A stretch of DNA of 64,000 nucleotides from Paenibacillus montanisoli. GTDB lineage: Bacteria > Bacillota > Bacilli > Paenibacillales > Paenibacillaceae. The position numbers and the translations under genes are program-made. The stretch spans positions 1,178,001 to 1,242,000 of the forward strand of contig NZ_QLUW01000001.1 in NCBI RefSeq assembly GCF_003268025.1, given 5' to 3'. The notes under the pieces were generated by a model. The model was not told the DNA's origin. It searched no databases and saw nothing but the letters and a program-made list of their open reading frames with translations. Below, in pieces: positions 18,833 through 27,823 of this stretch. Position 1 is the stretch's first letter. The number at the start of each line of letters is the position of its first letter.

Positions 18833-19075
18833 ATGAAGAAAAACATCTGGGTATTGCTGCTTTTCATTTTGATCGGACTGCTCACGGGCGCCCTGGCGTC
18901 CCGTTGGCTATCTCAGGTGCCTGGTCTTTCATTTCTAACGAAAACATCGCCTGTTGTCTGGTCGCCGGCTGCAGATTTGCTTGTCCTCAGCTATTCATTT
19001 ACGCTGAAGATCGAGCTCAGCCTACTTAGCATCATCGGCTTGATTATCGCAATCTGGCTATACCGCAAACTATAG
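18833..19075 (+). CDS. DUF4321 family small membrane protein
   Basis: An 80-residue protein with two hydrophobic helices (about 4-24 and 48-76) and a short loop, fitting the DUF4321 family found next to maf in Paenibacillaceae. Function unknown. The ATG at 18833 was chosen because GAGGGACG lies before it and MKKNIWVLLL is a natural N-terminus; the frame stays open to 18797. It probably forms a unit with maf and radC. Confidence 0.75.
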   Translation: MKKNIWVLLLFILIGLLTGALASRWLSQVPGLSFLTKTSPVVWSPAADLLVLSYSFTLKIELSLLSIIGLIIAIWLYRKL

Positions 19076-19109
19076 GCAACGCGTTGCAAACGCATAAGGA
19101 GCGCTATAA

Positions 19110-19739
19110 ATGGGAGTAACCCTTAATAGAGGTTCATCGAATGCGAGCCGGCTCGTGCTGGCTTCTTCATCTCCTCGCCGGCGGGAACTGGTCGCAGCAC
19201 TGGACCTTTCCTTGCCGGTTCTCATTTTGTCTAGCGATACCGATGAGAGTACGCCGCCGGACTGGCAGCCTGCCCAAATCGTTGAGCAGCTCGGTTTGCG
19301 CAAAGCGAAGGCCTCCTCTGAACTGCTGAAGGACGAGCAGGCAGCCGACTCGCTGGTGATCGGAGCAGACACAATCGTCGTATTGGACGGCATCGTGCTG
19401 GGCAAGCCGAAGGATAAGGGGGATGCAATCCGCATGCTCACCGATCTCCAAGGCCGCGAGCATGAAGTGTTCACGGGCGTAGCTTGTTTGGACACTTCAA
19501 CCGGTAGGGAGCTTGTCCGCCATCGCATGACGAAAGTTAAGATGAAACCTCTTGACCGAGCGACGATCGAACGCTATGTCGATTCCGGCGAACCGATGGA
19601 CAAGGCCGGAAGCTACGGCATCCAAGGACTTGGCGCTACGCTCGTTGAGCGGATTGACGGCTGCTATTTCAACGTTGTCGGGCTGCCGCTGTCGCTTCTG
19701 TCTGACATGCTTGCTGAATTTAACATCCATGTTATCTAA
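19110..19739 (+). CDS. maf: Maf family nucleoside triphosphate pyrophosphatase
   Basis: House-cleaning enzyme that hydrolyses non-canonical or pyrimidine NTPs to NMP; in Bacillus overexpression blocks septation. The 209 residues begin RLVLASSSPRRRELV, the family signature, and contain GADTIVVLDG and the GSYGIQGLGA block near residue 165. GGAGCG precedes the ATG. Located before radC and mreB as in Bacillus. Confidence 0.94.
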   Translation: MGVTLNRGSSNASRLVLASSSPRRRELVAALDLSLPVLILSSDTDESTPPDWQPAQIVEQLGLRKAKASSELLKDEQAADSLVIGADTIVVLDGIVLGKPKDKGDAIRMLTDLQGREHEVFTGVACLDTSTGRELVRHRMTKVKMKPLDRATIERYVDSGEPMDKAGSYGIQGLGATLVERIDGCYFNVVGLPLSLLSDMLAEFNIHVI

Positions 19740-19764
19740 CTTACACTAAGGCAGGGAAACAGTC

Positions 19765-20454
19765 ATGGAAGCACAGTCCTACGTATTGAAGGATATTTCC
19801 CCGAGCGACCGCCCGCGGGAGCGGATGCTTGCCGTCGGGGCCGAAGCGCTCAGCCACGCGGAATTGCTGGCCATTTTAATCCGCACAGGTACGAAACGCG
19901 AGTCAGCAGTGCTGCTTGCCTCGCGCATTTTGCAGGAGTGCGGCAGCCTGCGCGGGCTGGTCGATATGAGCGTTGCGGAGCTGACCAAGATCCGCGGGAT
20001 CGGCGACGCTAAAGCGATCCAGCTGCGGGCAGGCATCGAGCTTGGCCGCCGCATTGCCAGAAGCGAACGGACCGAGCTGCCGGCCATTCGAAGGCCTGAA
20101 GACGCGGCGAATCTCGTGATGGAAGAGCTGCGCTATTTAAAGCAGGAGCATTTCGTCTGTTTGTTTTTAAACACGAAGAATCAGGTTATTTTAAAGGAAA
20201 CGTTGTCGATCGGAACACTGAACGCGACGCTCGTGCATCCCCGTGAAGTATTCCGGGCTGCAATCAAATGCAGCAGCGCGTCGCTTATTTGCGTGCATAA
20301 CCACCCGAGCGGAGATCCGACGCCGAGCGCGGAGGACATCGCGTTGACGCACCGGCTGATGGAGGCTGGCGAGCTTGTCGGCATCGAAGTGCTGGACCAT
20401 TTGGTAATAGGTGACAATCGCTTTATTAGTTTGAAGGAGCTAGGCCACCTGTAA
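19765..20454 (+). CDS. radC: RadC family JAMM-domain protein
   Basis: A 229-residue protein with an N-terminal helix-hairpin-helix part (KIRGIGDAKAIQL about 75-88) and a C-terminal JAB/MPN metalloprotease-like domain with HNHPSGDPTPSAED, whose His-His-Asp residues can bind zinc. Long called a DNA repair protein, but the true role is unsettled. The mreB promoter overlaps its end. Confidence 0.93.
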   Translation: MEAQSYVLKDISPSDRPRERMLAVGAEALSHAELLAILIRTGTKRESAVLLASRILQECGSLRGLVDMSVAELTKIRGIGDAKAIQLRAGIELGRRIARSERTELPAIRRPEDAANLVMEELRYLKQEHFVCLFLNTKNQVILKETLSIGTLNATLVHPREVFRAAIKCSSASLICVHNHPSGDPTPSAEDIALTHRLMEAGELVGIEVLDHLVIGDNRFISLKELGHL

Positions 20455-20460
20455 TATAAT
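20431..20460 (+). promoter_or_regulatory. Probable sigma-A promoter of mreB
   Basis: TTGAAG (20431-20436), 18 bases, TATAAT (20455-20460), located at the end of radC, 40 bases before mreB. Confidence 0.5.
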
Positions 20461-20499
20461 AAGAAGTATTGTCTTGAGGAAGAAAGGAAGATTACAACT

Positions 20500-21534
20500 A
20501 TGTTTGGTGGATTCAATAAAGATTTGGGCATTGACTTAGGCACGGCGAATACGCTCGTCTATGTGAAAGGCAAAGGCATTGTCGTGAGAGAGCCTTCCGT
20601 GGTTGCTCTTCGTACTGATACGAAAACGATCGAGGCCGTCGGCGAGCACGCGAAAAAGATGATCGGCCGCACGCCGGGCAATATCCGGGCGATCCGTCCG
20701 ATGAAGGACGGCGTAATCGCAGACTTCGAAACGACCTCGACGATGATCAAATATTTCATCCGTCAGGCGCAGAAACAGCGTTCGTTGTTTCCGAAGCACC
20801 CGAACGTCATGGTTTGCGTCCCGTCCGGCATTACGGCGGTCGAACAGCGCGCGGTAAAAGACGCGACGGTTCAAGCAGGCGCGCGCGAAGCGTTCACGAT
20901 TGAAGAGCCGTTCGCGGCGGCAATCGGAGCGGACCTCCCGGTATGGGAGCCTACGGGCAGCATGGTCGTCGACATCGGCGGCGGCACGACCGAGGTGGCC
21001 GTTATATCGCTAGGCGGCATTGTAACAAGCCGTTCGATCCGCATCGCAGGCGATGAGATGGACGAGGCGATCATGCAATACATTAAACGGATGTACAATT
21101 TGATGATCGGCGAACGGACGGCAGAGCAGTTGAAAATGGAAATCGGCTCGGCGCTCGCGACGGAGCGTCAGGAAACGATCGAAATCCGCGGCCGGGATCT
21201 CGTATCCGGACTGCCGAAGACATTGCCGATCTCTTCGGAGGAAATTTGCGAAGCGCTGTCCGATACGGTAGGCGCGATCGTGGATGCGGTGAAGATTACG
21301 CTGGAGAAATGTCCGCCTGAGCTGTCCGCGGATATTATGGACCGCGGCATCGTGCTTACGGGCGGCGGCGCGCTGCTGAAAAACCTGGACAAGCTGCTCT
21401 CCCGCGAGACGGGCATGCCTGTTATCGTGGCGGAAAACCCGCTTGACTGCGTCGCAATCGGCACCGGCCGCGCATTGGACAACATCGAGCTGTTCAAAAC
21501 ACGCGGAGGCCCAGTCTCCCGTTCCAAGCGTTAA
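20500..21534 (+). CDS. mreB: Rod shape-determining protein MreB
   Basis: Bacterial actin that organises lateral wall synthesis. The 344 residues contain the actin-fold nucleotide motifs [10 protein letters not shown] near the start, [17 protein letters not shown] (about 155-172) and [13 protein letters not shown] near residue 288. N-terminal [10 protein letters not shown] carries a short membrane-binding type segment. First gene of mreBCD, followed by minCD and rodA. Confidence 0.97.
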   Translation: MFGGFNKDLGIDLGTANTLVYVKGKGIVVREPSVVALRTDTKTIEAVGEHAKKMIGRTPGNIRAIRPMKDGVIADFETTSTMIKYFIRQAQKQRSLFPKHPNVMVCVPSGITAVEQRAVKDATVQAGAREAFTIEEPFAAAIGADLPVWEPTGSMVVDIGGGTTEVAVISLGGIVTSRSIRIAGDEMDEAIMQYIKRMYNLMIGERTAEQLKMEIGSALATERQETIEIRGRDLVSGLPKTLPISSEEICEALSDTVGAIVDAVKITLEKCPPELSADIMDRGIVLTGGGALLKNLDKLLSRETGMPVIVAENPLDCVAIGTGRALDNIELFKTRGGPVSRSKR

Positions 21535-21564
21535 CATCCGCATAGTTGGTTGAGGGGAAAACGG

Positions 21565-21633
21565 ATGAGCGACGCTGATCGGTTTGAACGAGCCATCGGG
21601 TCGTTCAGCATTCAGCGCGGAATGGGCGGGTGA
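21565..21633 (+). CDS. Possible 22-codon leader ORF before mreC
   Basis: ATG AGC GAC... to TGA at 21631-21633, preceded by GAGGGGAAAA at good spacing, which is a better ribosome site than any visible for mreC. It encodes 22 residues ending RGMGG, with no known homology, and stops 7 bases before the likely TTG start of mreC in another frame. It may couple mreC translation by re-initiation, or be chance. Confidence 0.35.
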   Translation: MSDADRFERAIGSFSIQRGMGG

Positions 21634-21640
21634 AGAGAAG

Positions 21641-22519
21641 TTGTTTAATTGGATGCGCAATCGACGCATGTTTGTTTTGATGATCGTGTTTATCTTGTTC
21701 GTCGCGGTTATGGGCTTCTCGATCGGAGACCGGAAGAAGCTGACATGGCCGGAAAACTTCTCGCTTGATTCCACGGCGTTCGTGCAGGAATGGATCTACA
21801 GGCCCGCGGGCTATGTATCCGGCTTGTTCAAGGATTTGGCCAATCTGCATGCCATCTATAAAGAGAACGAAGAGCTGCGCAAAGTAGCGGCGGCTTATGC
21901 GAGAGACAGCATTAAATATAACTTCATGGACGCAGAGAACAAGCGGCTGCAGGAAAAGCTTCACTTTACGGAGCGGCAGAAGCAACTGTACAATTACGAG
22001 TATAAGATCGCGCAGGTCATTGCGGTCAATAACGATCCGTACTCGGAAACGATCCGGATTAATTTGGGCTCCAAGGACGGCATCAAGCCGAACATGGTCG
22101 TCGTGACGGATAAAGGCTTAGTGGGCCTCGTGAACCGGGTGGATCCCTTCTTCTCGTCGGTCATGCCGATCACGAAGCTTAGCGAAACGTCCCCGGATAC
22201 GAAAGCGATTGCGGCTACCGTGCTCGGCAAAGAGACGGAGTCTTTCGGCATCGTAGACAACTTTCATACGGAAACCGGCAAGCTGACGATGTCGAGAATT
22301 TCCGAGCATGATCCGCTTGCCAAAGGCGATACGATCATCACATCCGGTCTTGGCAACGTGTTTCCAAGGGGAGTGGTCATCGGGACGGTTGATTCGAGCC
22401 AGGTCGGGGACTTCGGCTTGACCTATACCGCAACCATTACGCCGGCTGCGGACTTTGACCATTTGACGGAAGTGTTTGTCGTCGTTCAAATGTCGGATAT
22501 GGGAGAGAGCGGGCAATGA
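21641..22519 (+). CDS. mreC: Rod shape-determining protein MreC
   Basis: Elongasome scaffold, single-pass membrane protein. A membrane segment (MFVLMIVFILFVAVMGFSIG) comes just after the start, then a coiled coil (about 60-105, ENEELRKVAA...) and the beta-barrel domain (about 110-285). The frame is open back to a TTG at 21584, but MreC proteins usually begin only a few residues before the membrane helix, so TTG 21641 (292 residues) is preferred; the purine stretch GGTGAAGAGAAG lies before it. Its stop overlaps the mreD start (ATGA). Confidence 0.88.
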   Translation: MFNWMRNRRMFVLMIVFILFVAVMGFSIGDRKKLTWPENFSLDSTAFVQEWIYRPAGYVSGLFKDLANLHAIYKENEELRKVAAAYARDSIKYNFMDAENKRLQEKLHFTERQKQLYNYEYKIAQVIAVNNDPYSETIRINLGSKDGIKPNMVVVTDKGLVGLVNRVDPFFSSVMPITKLSETSPDTKAIAATVLGKETESFGIVDNFHTETGKLTMSRISEHDPLAKGDTIITSGLGNVFPRGVVIGTVDSSQVGDFGLTYTATITPAADFDHLTEVFVVVQMSDMGESGQ

Positions 22520-23043
22520 GCATGCAGCGTATCGTTGGCGTCATGCTGCTTTTTTTCCTCTCCGAAGGCACGCTGTTCTACTGGCTGCTCCCAGACAGCA
22601 TGGTTGGCCGGATCGTTCCTCATTTTACATTGGCGTTCGTCCTGTTCGCGGCGCTATACCGCGGCAGGCATACGGCGCTTATACTCGGCATCGCGTTTGG
22701 CATGCTGCAGGATTTGGCCTTCTATGGCCGGATCATCGGCGTTCATTCGTTCACCATGGGGCTGGTCGGCTATTTGACCGGCTTTCTGCTTGAGCGCAGA
22801 AGAAGCACGCTGATGATGGCTTTATTCATGATCTGCGTATCCACGCTTGTCTACGATACGATCGTCTATTTCGTCTATCGCGTGTTCCGGCTGACGGATC
22901 AAACCTTTGAATGGGCGGTCTCGCATCATATCGTGCCGAGCGTTTTTCTTCAAATCTTGTTCTCGCTCGCCATTTACGTACCTGCTAGACGATGGTTCGA
23001 GAACAGTGTAAGCAAGACCAATACCGAAGATGATGAAGAATAG
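22516..23043 (+). CDS. mreD: Rod shape-determining protein MreD
   Basis: A 175-residue membrane protein with about five hydrophobic helices, coupled by a 4-base overlap to mreC. It belongs to the elongasome with MreB, MreC and the RodA encoded downstream. The family is weakly conserved, so the call rests on topology and operon position. Confidence 0.9.
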   Translation: MSMQRIVGVMLLFFLSEGTLFYWLLPDSMVGRIVPHFTLAFVLFAALYRGRHTALILGIAFGMLQDLAFYGRIIGVHSFTMGLVGYLTGFLLERRRSTLMMALFMICVSTLVYDTIVYFVYRVFRLTDQTFEWAVSHHIVPSVFLQILFSLAIYVPARRWFENSVSKTNTEDDEE

Positions 23044-23117
23044 CTTGGAGATTGGCACGCGAAGCAGGAAAAAGCACATCGTTGAAAGAATCGTATAGAG
23101 AAGGGGTGGGGACGAGC

Positions 23118-23777
23118 GTGGCCGAGAAGCAGCATATTACGATCAAAGGCGTCAAGGATGGTCTCATCTTCCTTCTTGACGACACTTGCGATTTTTCCGT
23201 GTTACTGGATGAGCTGCAGTTCAAATTGGAAAAGTCGCATCAACAGCTGCTGACAGGTCCTATCGTACACGTCCAAGTTAAGCTAGGCACCCGCCAAGTG
23301 AATGAGGAAGAGAAGGAACGGATTAAAGCAGCGATACGGAATCAGGGCAATCTGCTGGTACAGTCGATCGACAGCGAAGCACGCCTTGAGCCGAAAGCTG
23401 AAGACGGCAACAATTTAAAGGTGCTGACCGGTATTATCCGCTCAGGACAAACGCTTGAACATGACGGCAATTTGCTGCTGATGGGCGATTTAAACCCTGG
23501 CGGATCGCTGCTCTGTACAGGCGATATTTTTGTGCTCGGCGCCCTTCGGGGTCTGGCTCATGCCGGCTGTAAGGGCAAAGAGGATTCAATTATCGCGGCA
23601 TCGCTTCTTAGGCCGACACAGCTTCGCATTTGCGAAGTGATCAGCCGTCCGCCTGACGAGTGGATGACCGGCGATGCGATGATGGAATTTGCTTATTTGA
23701 GCGAAGGCGTCATGAAAATAGACAAATTGACGCAGCTGCATCGGCTGCGAAAGCTGCCGGCTGTATTTCGGGCTTAG
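23118..23777 (+). CDS. minC: Septum site-determining protein MinC
   Basis: Inhibits FtsZ polymerisation at the poles. Residues 1-100 form the N-terminal FtsZ-inhibiting domain; residues about 118-210 form the beta-helix C-terminal domain that binds MinD (IIRSGQTLEHDGNLLLMGDLNPGGS...RIC). The frame opens at 23052, but GTG 23118 has AAGGGGTGGGG just upstream and yields a normal 219-residue MinC. Followed by minD. Confidence 0.93.
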   Translation: MAEKQHITIKGVKDGLIFLLDDTCDFSVLLDELQFKLEKSHQQLLTGPIVHVQVKLGTRQVNEEEKERIKAAIRNQGNLLVQSIDSEARLEPKAEDGNNLKVLTGIIRSGQTLEHDGNLLLMGDLNPGGSLLCTGDIFVLGALRGLAHAGCKGKEDSIIAASLLRPTQLRICEVISRPPDEWMTGDAMMEFAYLSEGVMKIDKLTQLHRLRKLPAVFRA

Positions 23778-23858
23778 CAAGCATCGCATCAGCGTGTCAC
23801 AAATTTGCAGCAGGACTGTTGAAGCAGTTCCAATGGCTGAATCGGGGAGAGTTGAGTC

Positions 23859-24650
23859 ATGGGAGAAGCGATCGTAATCACATCGGGCAAAGGCGGCGTT
23901 GGCAAGACGACGACCTCGGCGAATATTGGAACGGCGCTGGCGTTATTGGGGAAAAAAGTGTGCATGGTCGACACGGACATTGGCCTTCGCAATCTGGATG
24001 TTGTCATGGGTCTGGAGAACCGGATCATCTATGACCTGATCGATGTGGCGGAAGGCCGCTGCCGGCTTAACCAGGCGCTTGTGAAGGATAAACGTTTCGA
24101 GGAGCTGTATATGCTTCCCGCAGCTCAAACGAAGGATAAAACGGATATATCTCCGGAACAGGTACGCGATATGGTTCTGGAGCTGAAAAAAGAGTTCGAT
24201 TACGTCATTATCGATTGTCCTGCGGGCATCGAGCAGGGCTTCCGCAACGCCGTTGCGGGCGCCGACCGTGCGATCGTCGTCACGACGCCCGAGAATGCGG
24301 CTGTCCGGGATGCGGATCGCGTCATCGGGTTGCTGGAACAGACGCAAATACCGGCAAGGCTAGTCATTAACCGGATTCGAGCCAATATGGTGCGCAACGG
24401 CGAGATGCTGGATATCGATGAAATATGCCAGGTGCTCGCAATCGATTTGCTAGGGATCGTGCCGGATGACGAGAAGGTCATTCGTTCGGCGAATGCGGGA
24501 GAGCCTACGGTCATGGATCCGTCTTCGCGCGCAGCCATCGCATACCGCAACATCGCGCGCCGGATGCTCGGCGATATGGTGCCGCTCATGCCGCTTGAAG
24601 AGAAGGCCGGTGTCATGAAACGGTTCCGCAAGTTTCTTGGAATAGGATGA
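23859..24650 (+). CDS. minD: Septum site-determining protein MinD
   Basis: Membrane-associated ATPase that recruits MinC. The 263 residues have the deviant Walker A SGKGGVGKTTTS with Lys11 and Lys16, DTDIGLRNLDVVMG, and a C-terminal amphipathic tail (VMKRFRKFLGIG) that acts as membrane-targeting sequence in the family. Located between minC and rodA. Confidence 0.96.
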   Translation: MGEAIVITSGKGGVGKTTTSANIGTALALLGKKVCMVDTDIGLRNLDVVMGLENRIIYDLIDVAEGRCRLNQALVKDKRFEELYMLPAAQTKDKTDISPEQVRDMVLELKKEFDYVIIDCPAGIEQGFRNAVAGADRAIVVTTPENAAVRDADRVIGLLEQTQIPARLVINRIRANMVRNGEMLDIDEICQVLAIDLLGIVPDDEKVIRSANAGEPTVMDPSSRAAIAYRNIARRMLGDMVPLMPLEEKAGVMKRFRKFLGIG

Positions 24651-24657
24651 GTGCTGG

Positions 24658-25806
24658 GTGTTTACCAAACTGAAAAAAGTTGACCTTGGCATGCTGATCA
24701 TCCTGCTTGCGTTCATGGTAGTCAGCACCTTGCTGGTGCACAGCGCGACCTACGGCAATCCCGATTACGCCAGCTATGACGTGAAGACCGTCATTTTTTA
24801 CGGCTTGGGATTCTTCGTAGCGCTGACAGCGACGCTGTTCGATTACCGCTTGTTTCTAAAAGCATGGATGTTTCTATATGGCATAGGTATCGTACTGCTG
24901 ATTGTCGTTTACTTCACAGCCGAAGAGATCAACGGGGCAAAAAGCTGGTTCGAGCTGCCGGGCGGACTTCAATTTCAACCGGCAGAGATGGTGAAGATCA
25001 TTCTGATCATCACGGTTGCCTACTTGATGGGCAGAAGGCAGGGGGATACGCTTCGCGTGGGCCAGGACCTGCTGGTCGTCGCCTTCTTCTCGTTTATTCC
25101 GTTCGCGCTCGTCATGATTCAGCCCGACTTGGGCAATGCGATTATTTATCTGGTCATCGTGCTTGGCATGCTGTGGATTGGCAACGTGAAATATACGCAT
25201 GTGCTGCTCGGCCTAGCCATTACGATTGGCGGGCTTATGCTGTTCATTCTCATGTTCAACACGTACAATAAGGAAATTCACGATTACTTGCAAGAGCATG
25301 AGAAGACGCATTGGTATGAACGGATCAACGGCTTCATCAACCCGGAGACGGCCTCCGACAAAGAGGTATATCAAGCCCAGAAGGCGAAGATCGCGATCGG
25401 TTCCGGCGGCTTGACGGGCGACGGTTACATGCAAGGCGAATCGAAGAACCGCAAGTTCATCCCTTATCCGTATTCGGATGCGATCTTTGTCGTCATCGGG
25501 GAGGAGTTCGGGTTCCAAGGCGCCGCCGTCGTTCTGATGCTCTACTTCTTATTGATTTACCGGATGATCATCATTGCGTTTCAGTGTTATGACTTGAAAG
25601 GCTCTTTCATCATCATCGGCATCGTTTCGATGTACGTCTTTCAAGTCTTCCAAAACATCGGCATGATGATCGGGCTGATGCCGATCACGGGCATCACGCT
25701 GCCGTTCATCAGCTACGGCGGCACTTCGCTGCTGCTCAATATGCTCTGCATCGGCCTTGTCTTCAGCGTCAAGGCGCATCAGGAAAAATACGAAATGGCC
25801 ACATAG
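24658..25806 (+). CDS. rodA: SEDS-family peptidoglycan glycosyltransferase RodA
   Basis: Polymerises lateral-wall peptidoglycan with a class B penicillin-binding protein. The 382 residues form about ten membrane helices with the SEDS landmarks ESKNRKFIPYPYSDAIFVVIGEEFGF (a large extracellular loop) and PITGITLPFISYGGTSLL near the end. FtsW is the alternative, but the mreBCD-minCD context favours the rod-shape member. GTG start, 7 bases after minD. A terminator follows. Confidence 0.9.
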   Translation: MFTKLKKVDLGMLIILLAFMVVSTLLVHSATYGNPDYASYDVKTVIFYGLGFFVALTATLFDYRLFLKAWMFLYGIGIVLLIVVYFTAEEINGAKSWFELPGGLQFQPAEMVKIILIITVAYLMGRRQGDTLRVGQDLLVVAFFSFIPFALVMIQPDLGNAIIYLVIVLGMLWIGNVKYTHVLLGLAITIGGLMLFILMFNTYNKEIHDYLQEHEKTHWYERINGFINPETASDKEVYQAQKAKIAIGSGGLTGDGYMQGESKNRKFIPYPYSDAIFVVIGEEFGFQGAAVVLMLYFLLIYRMIIIAFQCYDLKGSFIIIGIVSMYVFQVFQNIGMMIGLMPITGITLPFISYGGTSLLLNMLCIGLVFSVKAHQEKYEMAT

Positions 25807-25810
25807 GAGG

Positions 25811-25846
25811 CCGTCATCTCATTTGTTGAGATGACGGTTTTTTTTT
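25811..25846 (+). terminator. Strong intrinsic terminator after rodA
   Basis: CCGTCATCTC (25811-25820) pairs perfectly with GAGATGACGG (25828-25837), followed by nine T. Confidence 0.95.
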
Positions 25847-25891
25847 GTTGGCCGCGTGCTGCTCCTTTTTGCCGCTTGTACCTGCGCTTCA

Positions 25892-25920
25892 ACATAACTA
25901 GTCCTATTAGCTCATATATA
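25892..25920 (+). promoter_or_regulatory. Possible sigma-E promoter of spoIVFA
   Basis: ACATAAC (25892-25898), 14 bases, CATATATA (25913-25920) resembles the sigma-E pattern. The spoIVF operon is sigma-E dependent in Bacillus. Prediction only. Confidence 0.35.
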
Positions 25921-25948
25921 TTAGCGATCAGAGATGGAGGGATTAGTG

Positions 25949-26902
25949 ATGAGGCAAAACAATAGCATCCGTGAGCGCAGGCAAGAGCGTATTCGCCGGA
26001 TTTTGGAACATAACAACCACAGCCAAGCGCTTCCGCCGCAGCCGCAGACTGCTCAACAGCTGCTGCCCCAAACGCGCCAGAACGCGGCGAATCAGCCTCA
26101 GCTTTTGCCGGCCAAGCCCCAACAGCTGCCGACTCAGCTGATGGAGGACGATCCGGAGCGGCTATGGAAAGCGAATCCGAATCCGTGGGAAAGCGCCGGC
26201 TGGCAGATCGCGCCGCTGCCAAGCAAGGATGTGCGCGCAAGCAAGATGGGCGGGCCGAAAGCGCCGAATGAGCGGGATTACCGGTTTATCGTCCGGGGCT
26301 TGTTTATTCAAACGGCGATATCCGCCGCCTTGTTTATGATTGTGTTTGCGCTGTTCAAACTGGATATGCCCATCGCTAAGAAAGGCCAGCAGGCCGTAAC
26401 GGCTGCATTGACCGAGGAAATGAATTTCGATGCGGCGGCTGCTTTGTATAAAGATTGGTTCGCTGGCGCACCCTCCTTCATTCCTATGTTCGGCGACAGA
26501 GGCGGAGAGGAAACTAGACTGACCGAAGGCGCGGTTGAACTGCCAATCGTATCGCCGATCTCGGGCGGCTCGGTCGTCAGAACGTTCGCGGAGACGCTGA
26601 GCGGGGTCGAGCTGGCCGGCGAGCCAGGCCAAGAGGTGGTAGCCGCGGAGACGGGCCGCGTGCTGGTCGTATCCAATGACGGCGAGCTGGGCGAGACGGT
26701 CGTCGTGCAGCATGCCAACGAGCGCGTTACGGTATATGGTCACTTAGGACCGGTACAAGTCGCCGTAAACGACTGGATTGAAGCAGGTAAACCGATCGGC
26801 CGTCTGCCGGTCGCGGAAGAAGGACAGCAAAGCTTGCTGTACTTCGCAGTGAAGGAGAGAGGCAAATACGTCGATCCCGCGGACATCGTCCCGATTGATT
26901 AA
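25949..26902 (+). CDS. spoIVFA: SpoIVFA-like protein with inactive M23 (LytM) domain
   Basis: In Bacillus SpoIVFA anchors and inhibits the SpoIVFB protease in the outer forespore membrane. This 317-residue protein has a Gln/Pro/Arg-rich N-terminal half (1-105), a membrane helix (about 112-134, LFIQTAISAALFMIVFALFKL), and a C-terminal LytM-fold domain (about 200-317). The domain keeps VYGHLG but has YFAV where active M23 enzymes have LHFE, and lacks the first metal-binding HxxxD, so it should not be a working peptidase. ATG 25949 fits the GGAGGG site. It overlaps spoIVFB by 8 bases. Confidence 0.85.
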   Translation: MRQNNSIRERRQERIRRILEHNNHSQALPPQPQTAQQLLPQTRQNAANQPQLLPAKPQQLPTQLMEDDPERLWKANPNPWESAGWQIAPLPSKDVRASKMGGPKAPNERDYRFIVRGLFIQTAISAALFMIVFALFKLDMPIAKKGQQAVTAALTEEMNFDAAAALYKDWFAGAPSFIPMFGDRGGEETRLTEGAVELPIVSPISGGSVVRTFAETLSGVELAGEPGQEVVAAETGRVLVVSNDGELGETVVVQHANERVTVYGHLGPVQVAVNDWIEAGKPIGRLPVAEEGQQSLLYFAVKERGKYVDPADIVPID

Positions 26903-27782
26903 GCTTGGAGGCATCAGGTGGTCCGTCCACCCGCTTTTCGTGCTGGTCATGCTCGCCTCCATCGTGACCGGCTATTTCGTCGAGCTGCTGACGCTGTTTG
27001 CCATCGTTCTCGTCCACGAGCTGGGCCATGTCATCACGGCCAAAGGGTTCGGCTGGAGAGTCCGGGAGGTGAAGCTGCTTCCCTTCGGCGGTGTCGCGGA
27101 AGTGGAAGAGGGCAGCGGGGTGCCGGCGAAAGAAGAAGCGCTGGTCGCAATAGCCGGACCGCTGCAAAACGTTTGGATGGCAGGCATCGCCTGGCTGTTC
27201 GGCGTACTAGGCATATGGAGTCACGAATGGGCGGCGTATATTTGGCAGGCGAACGTGATGATCGGGCTGTTCAACTTGCTGCCCATCCTGCCGCTGGACG
27301 GCGGCAAGCTGCTGCAAGCTGCGCTCAGCCGGATGCTGCCCTTCTACGGCGCGCTCGTTTGGGGAAGCCGGATCAGCATGCTATTCAGCGTGCTTATGCT
27401 GCTGTATGCGATTGTTCCTGCGATGATCGACAGAAACGCCGTCCATATTCACATGAATTTGTTCGCCGTGGGGTTGTTTCTGCTGCTCACCAATTGGACA
27501 GCTTATCGCAATATCCCGTTCTTGTTTCTGCGGTTCCTTACGAATCGTGCGCTGTCCGCGTCCCGTTCCATTGCGCGAGGCGTTTGGGCCGTGCCCATCA
27601 TCGTCCCGAAAGGGTATACGATCTTGAACGCGCTGCAGCTGTTCAAACGGGACAGCTATCACCTCATAGTCATCATGGAGGACAAGGGAGATATTGTCGG
27701 CGTCCTGCCGGAGCAGCAGCTCGTGAACGGCTTTTTGGCCGACGGACGAGCCGACCGTGCAGTTTTGGAGCTTTTCATGTAA
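26895..27782 (+). CDS. spoIVFB: M50 intramembrane metalloprotease SpoIVFB
   Basis: Site-2-type protease that cleaves pro-sigma-K in the mother cell. The 295 residues carry the zinc motif HELGH (His41, Glu42, His45) within a membrane helix and the third ligand Asp135 in LLPILPLDGGKL. About five or six membrane helices occupy residues 10-205, and a CBS-like cytoplasmic tail (about 225-295) follows, expected to sense ATP. Starts with TTG inside the end of spoIVFA, so the regulator and protease are translationally coupled. Confidence 0.93.
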   Translation: MIKLGGIRWSVHPLFVLVMLASIVTGYFVELLTLFAIVLVHELGHVITAKGFGWRVREVKLLPFGGVAEVEEGSGVPAKEEALVAIAGPLQNVWMAGIAWLFGVLGIWSHEWAAYIWQANVMIGLFNLLPILPLDGGKLLQAALSRMLPFYGALVWGSRISMLFSVLMLLYAIVPAMIDRNAVHIHMNLFAVGLFLLLTNWTAYRNIPFLFLRFLTNRALSASRSIARGVWAVPIIVPKGYTILNALQLFKRDSYHLIVIMEDKGDIVGVLPEQQLVNGFLADGRADRAVLELFM

Positions 27783-27823
27783 TATAAGTATCAGTAAAGA
27801 CCGACTGGGCAGGAGGTCAGAGC

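Noticed and set aside
21584-21640. N-terminal extension of MreC from TTG 21584
   Set aside because: It would add 19 residues before the membrane helix, unlike homologues, and no ribosome site precedes it.
26500-26902. Active M23 endopeptidase
   Set aside because: Metal-binding HxxxD and the final HxH histidine are missing, so the SpoIVFA-type regulatory role is preferred.
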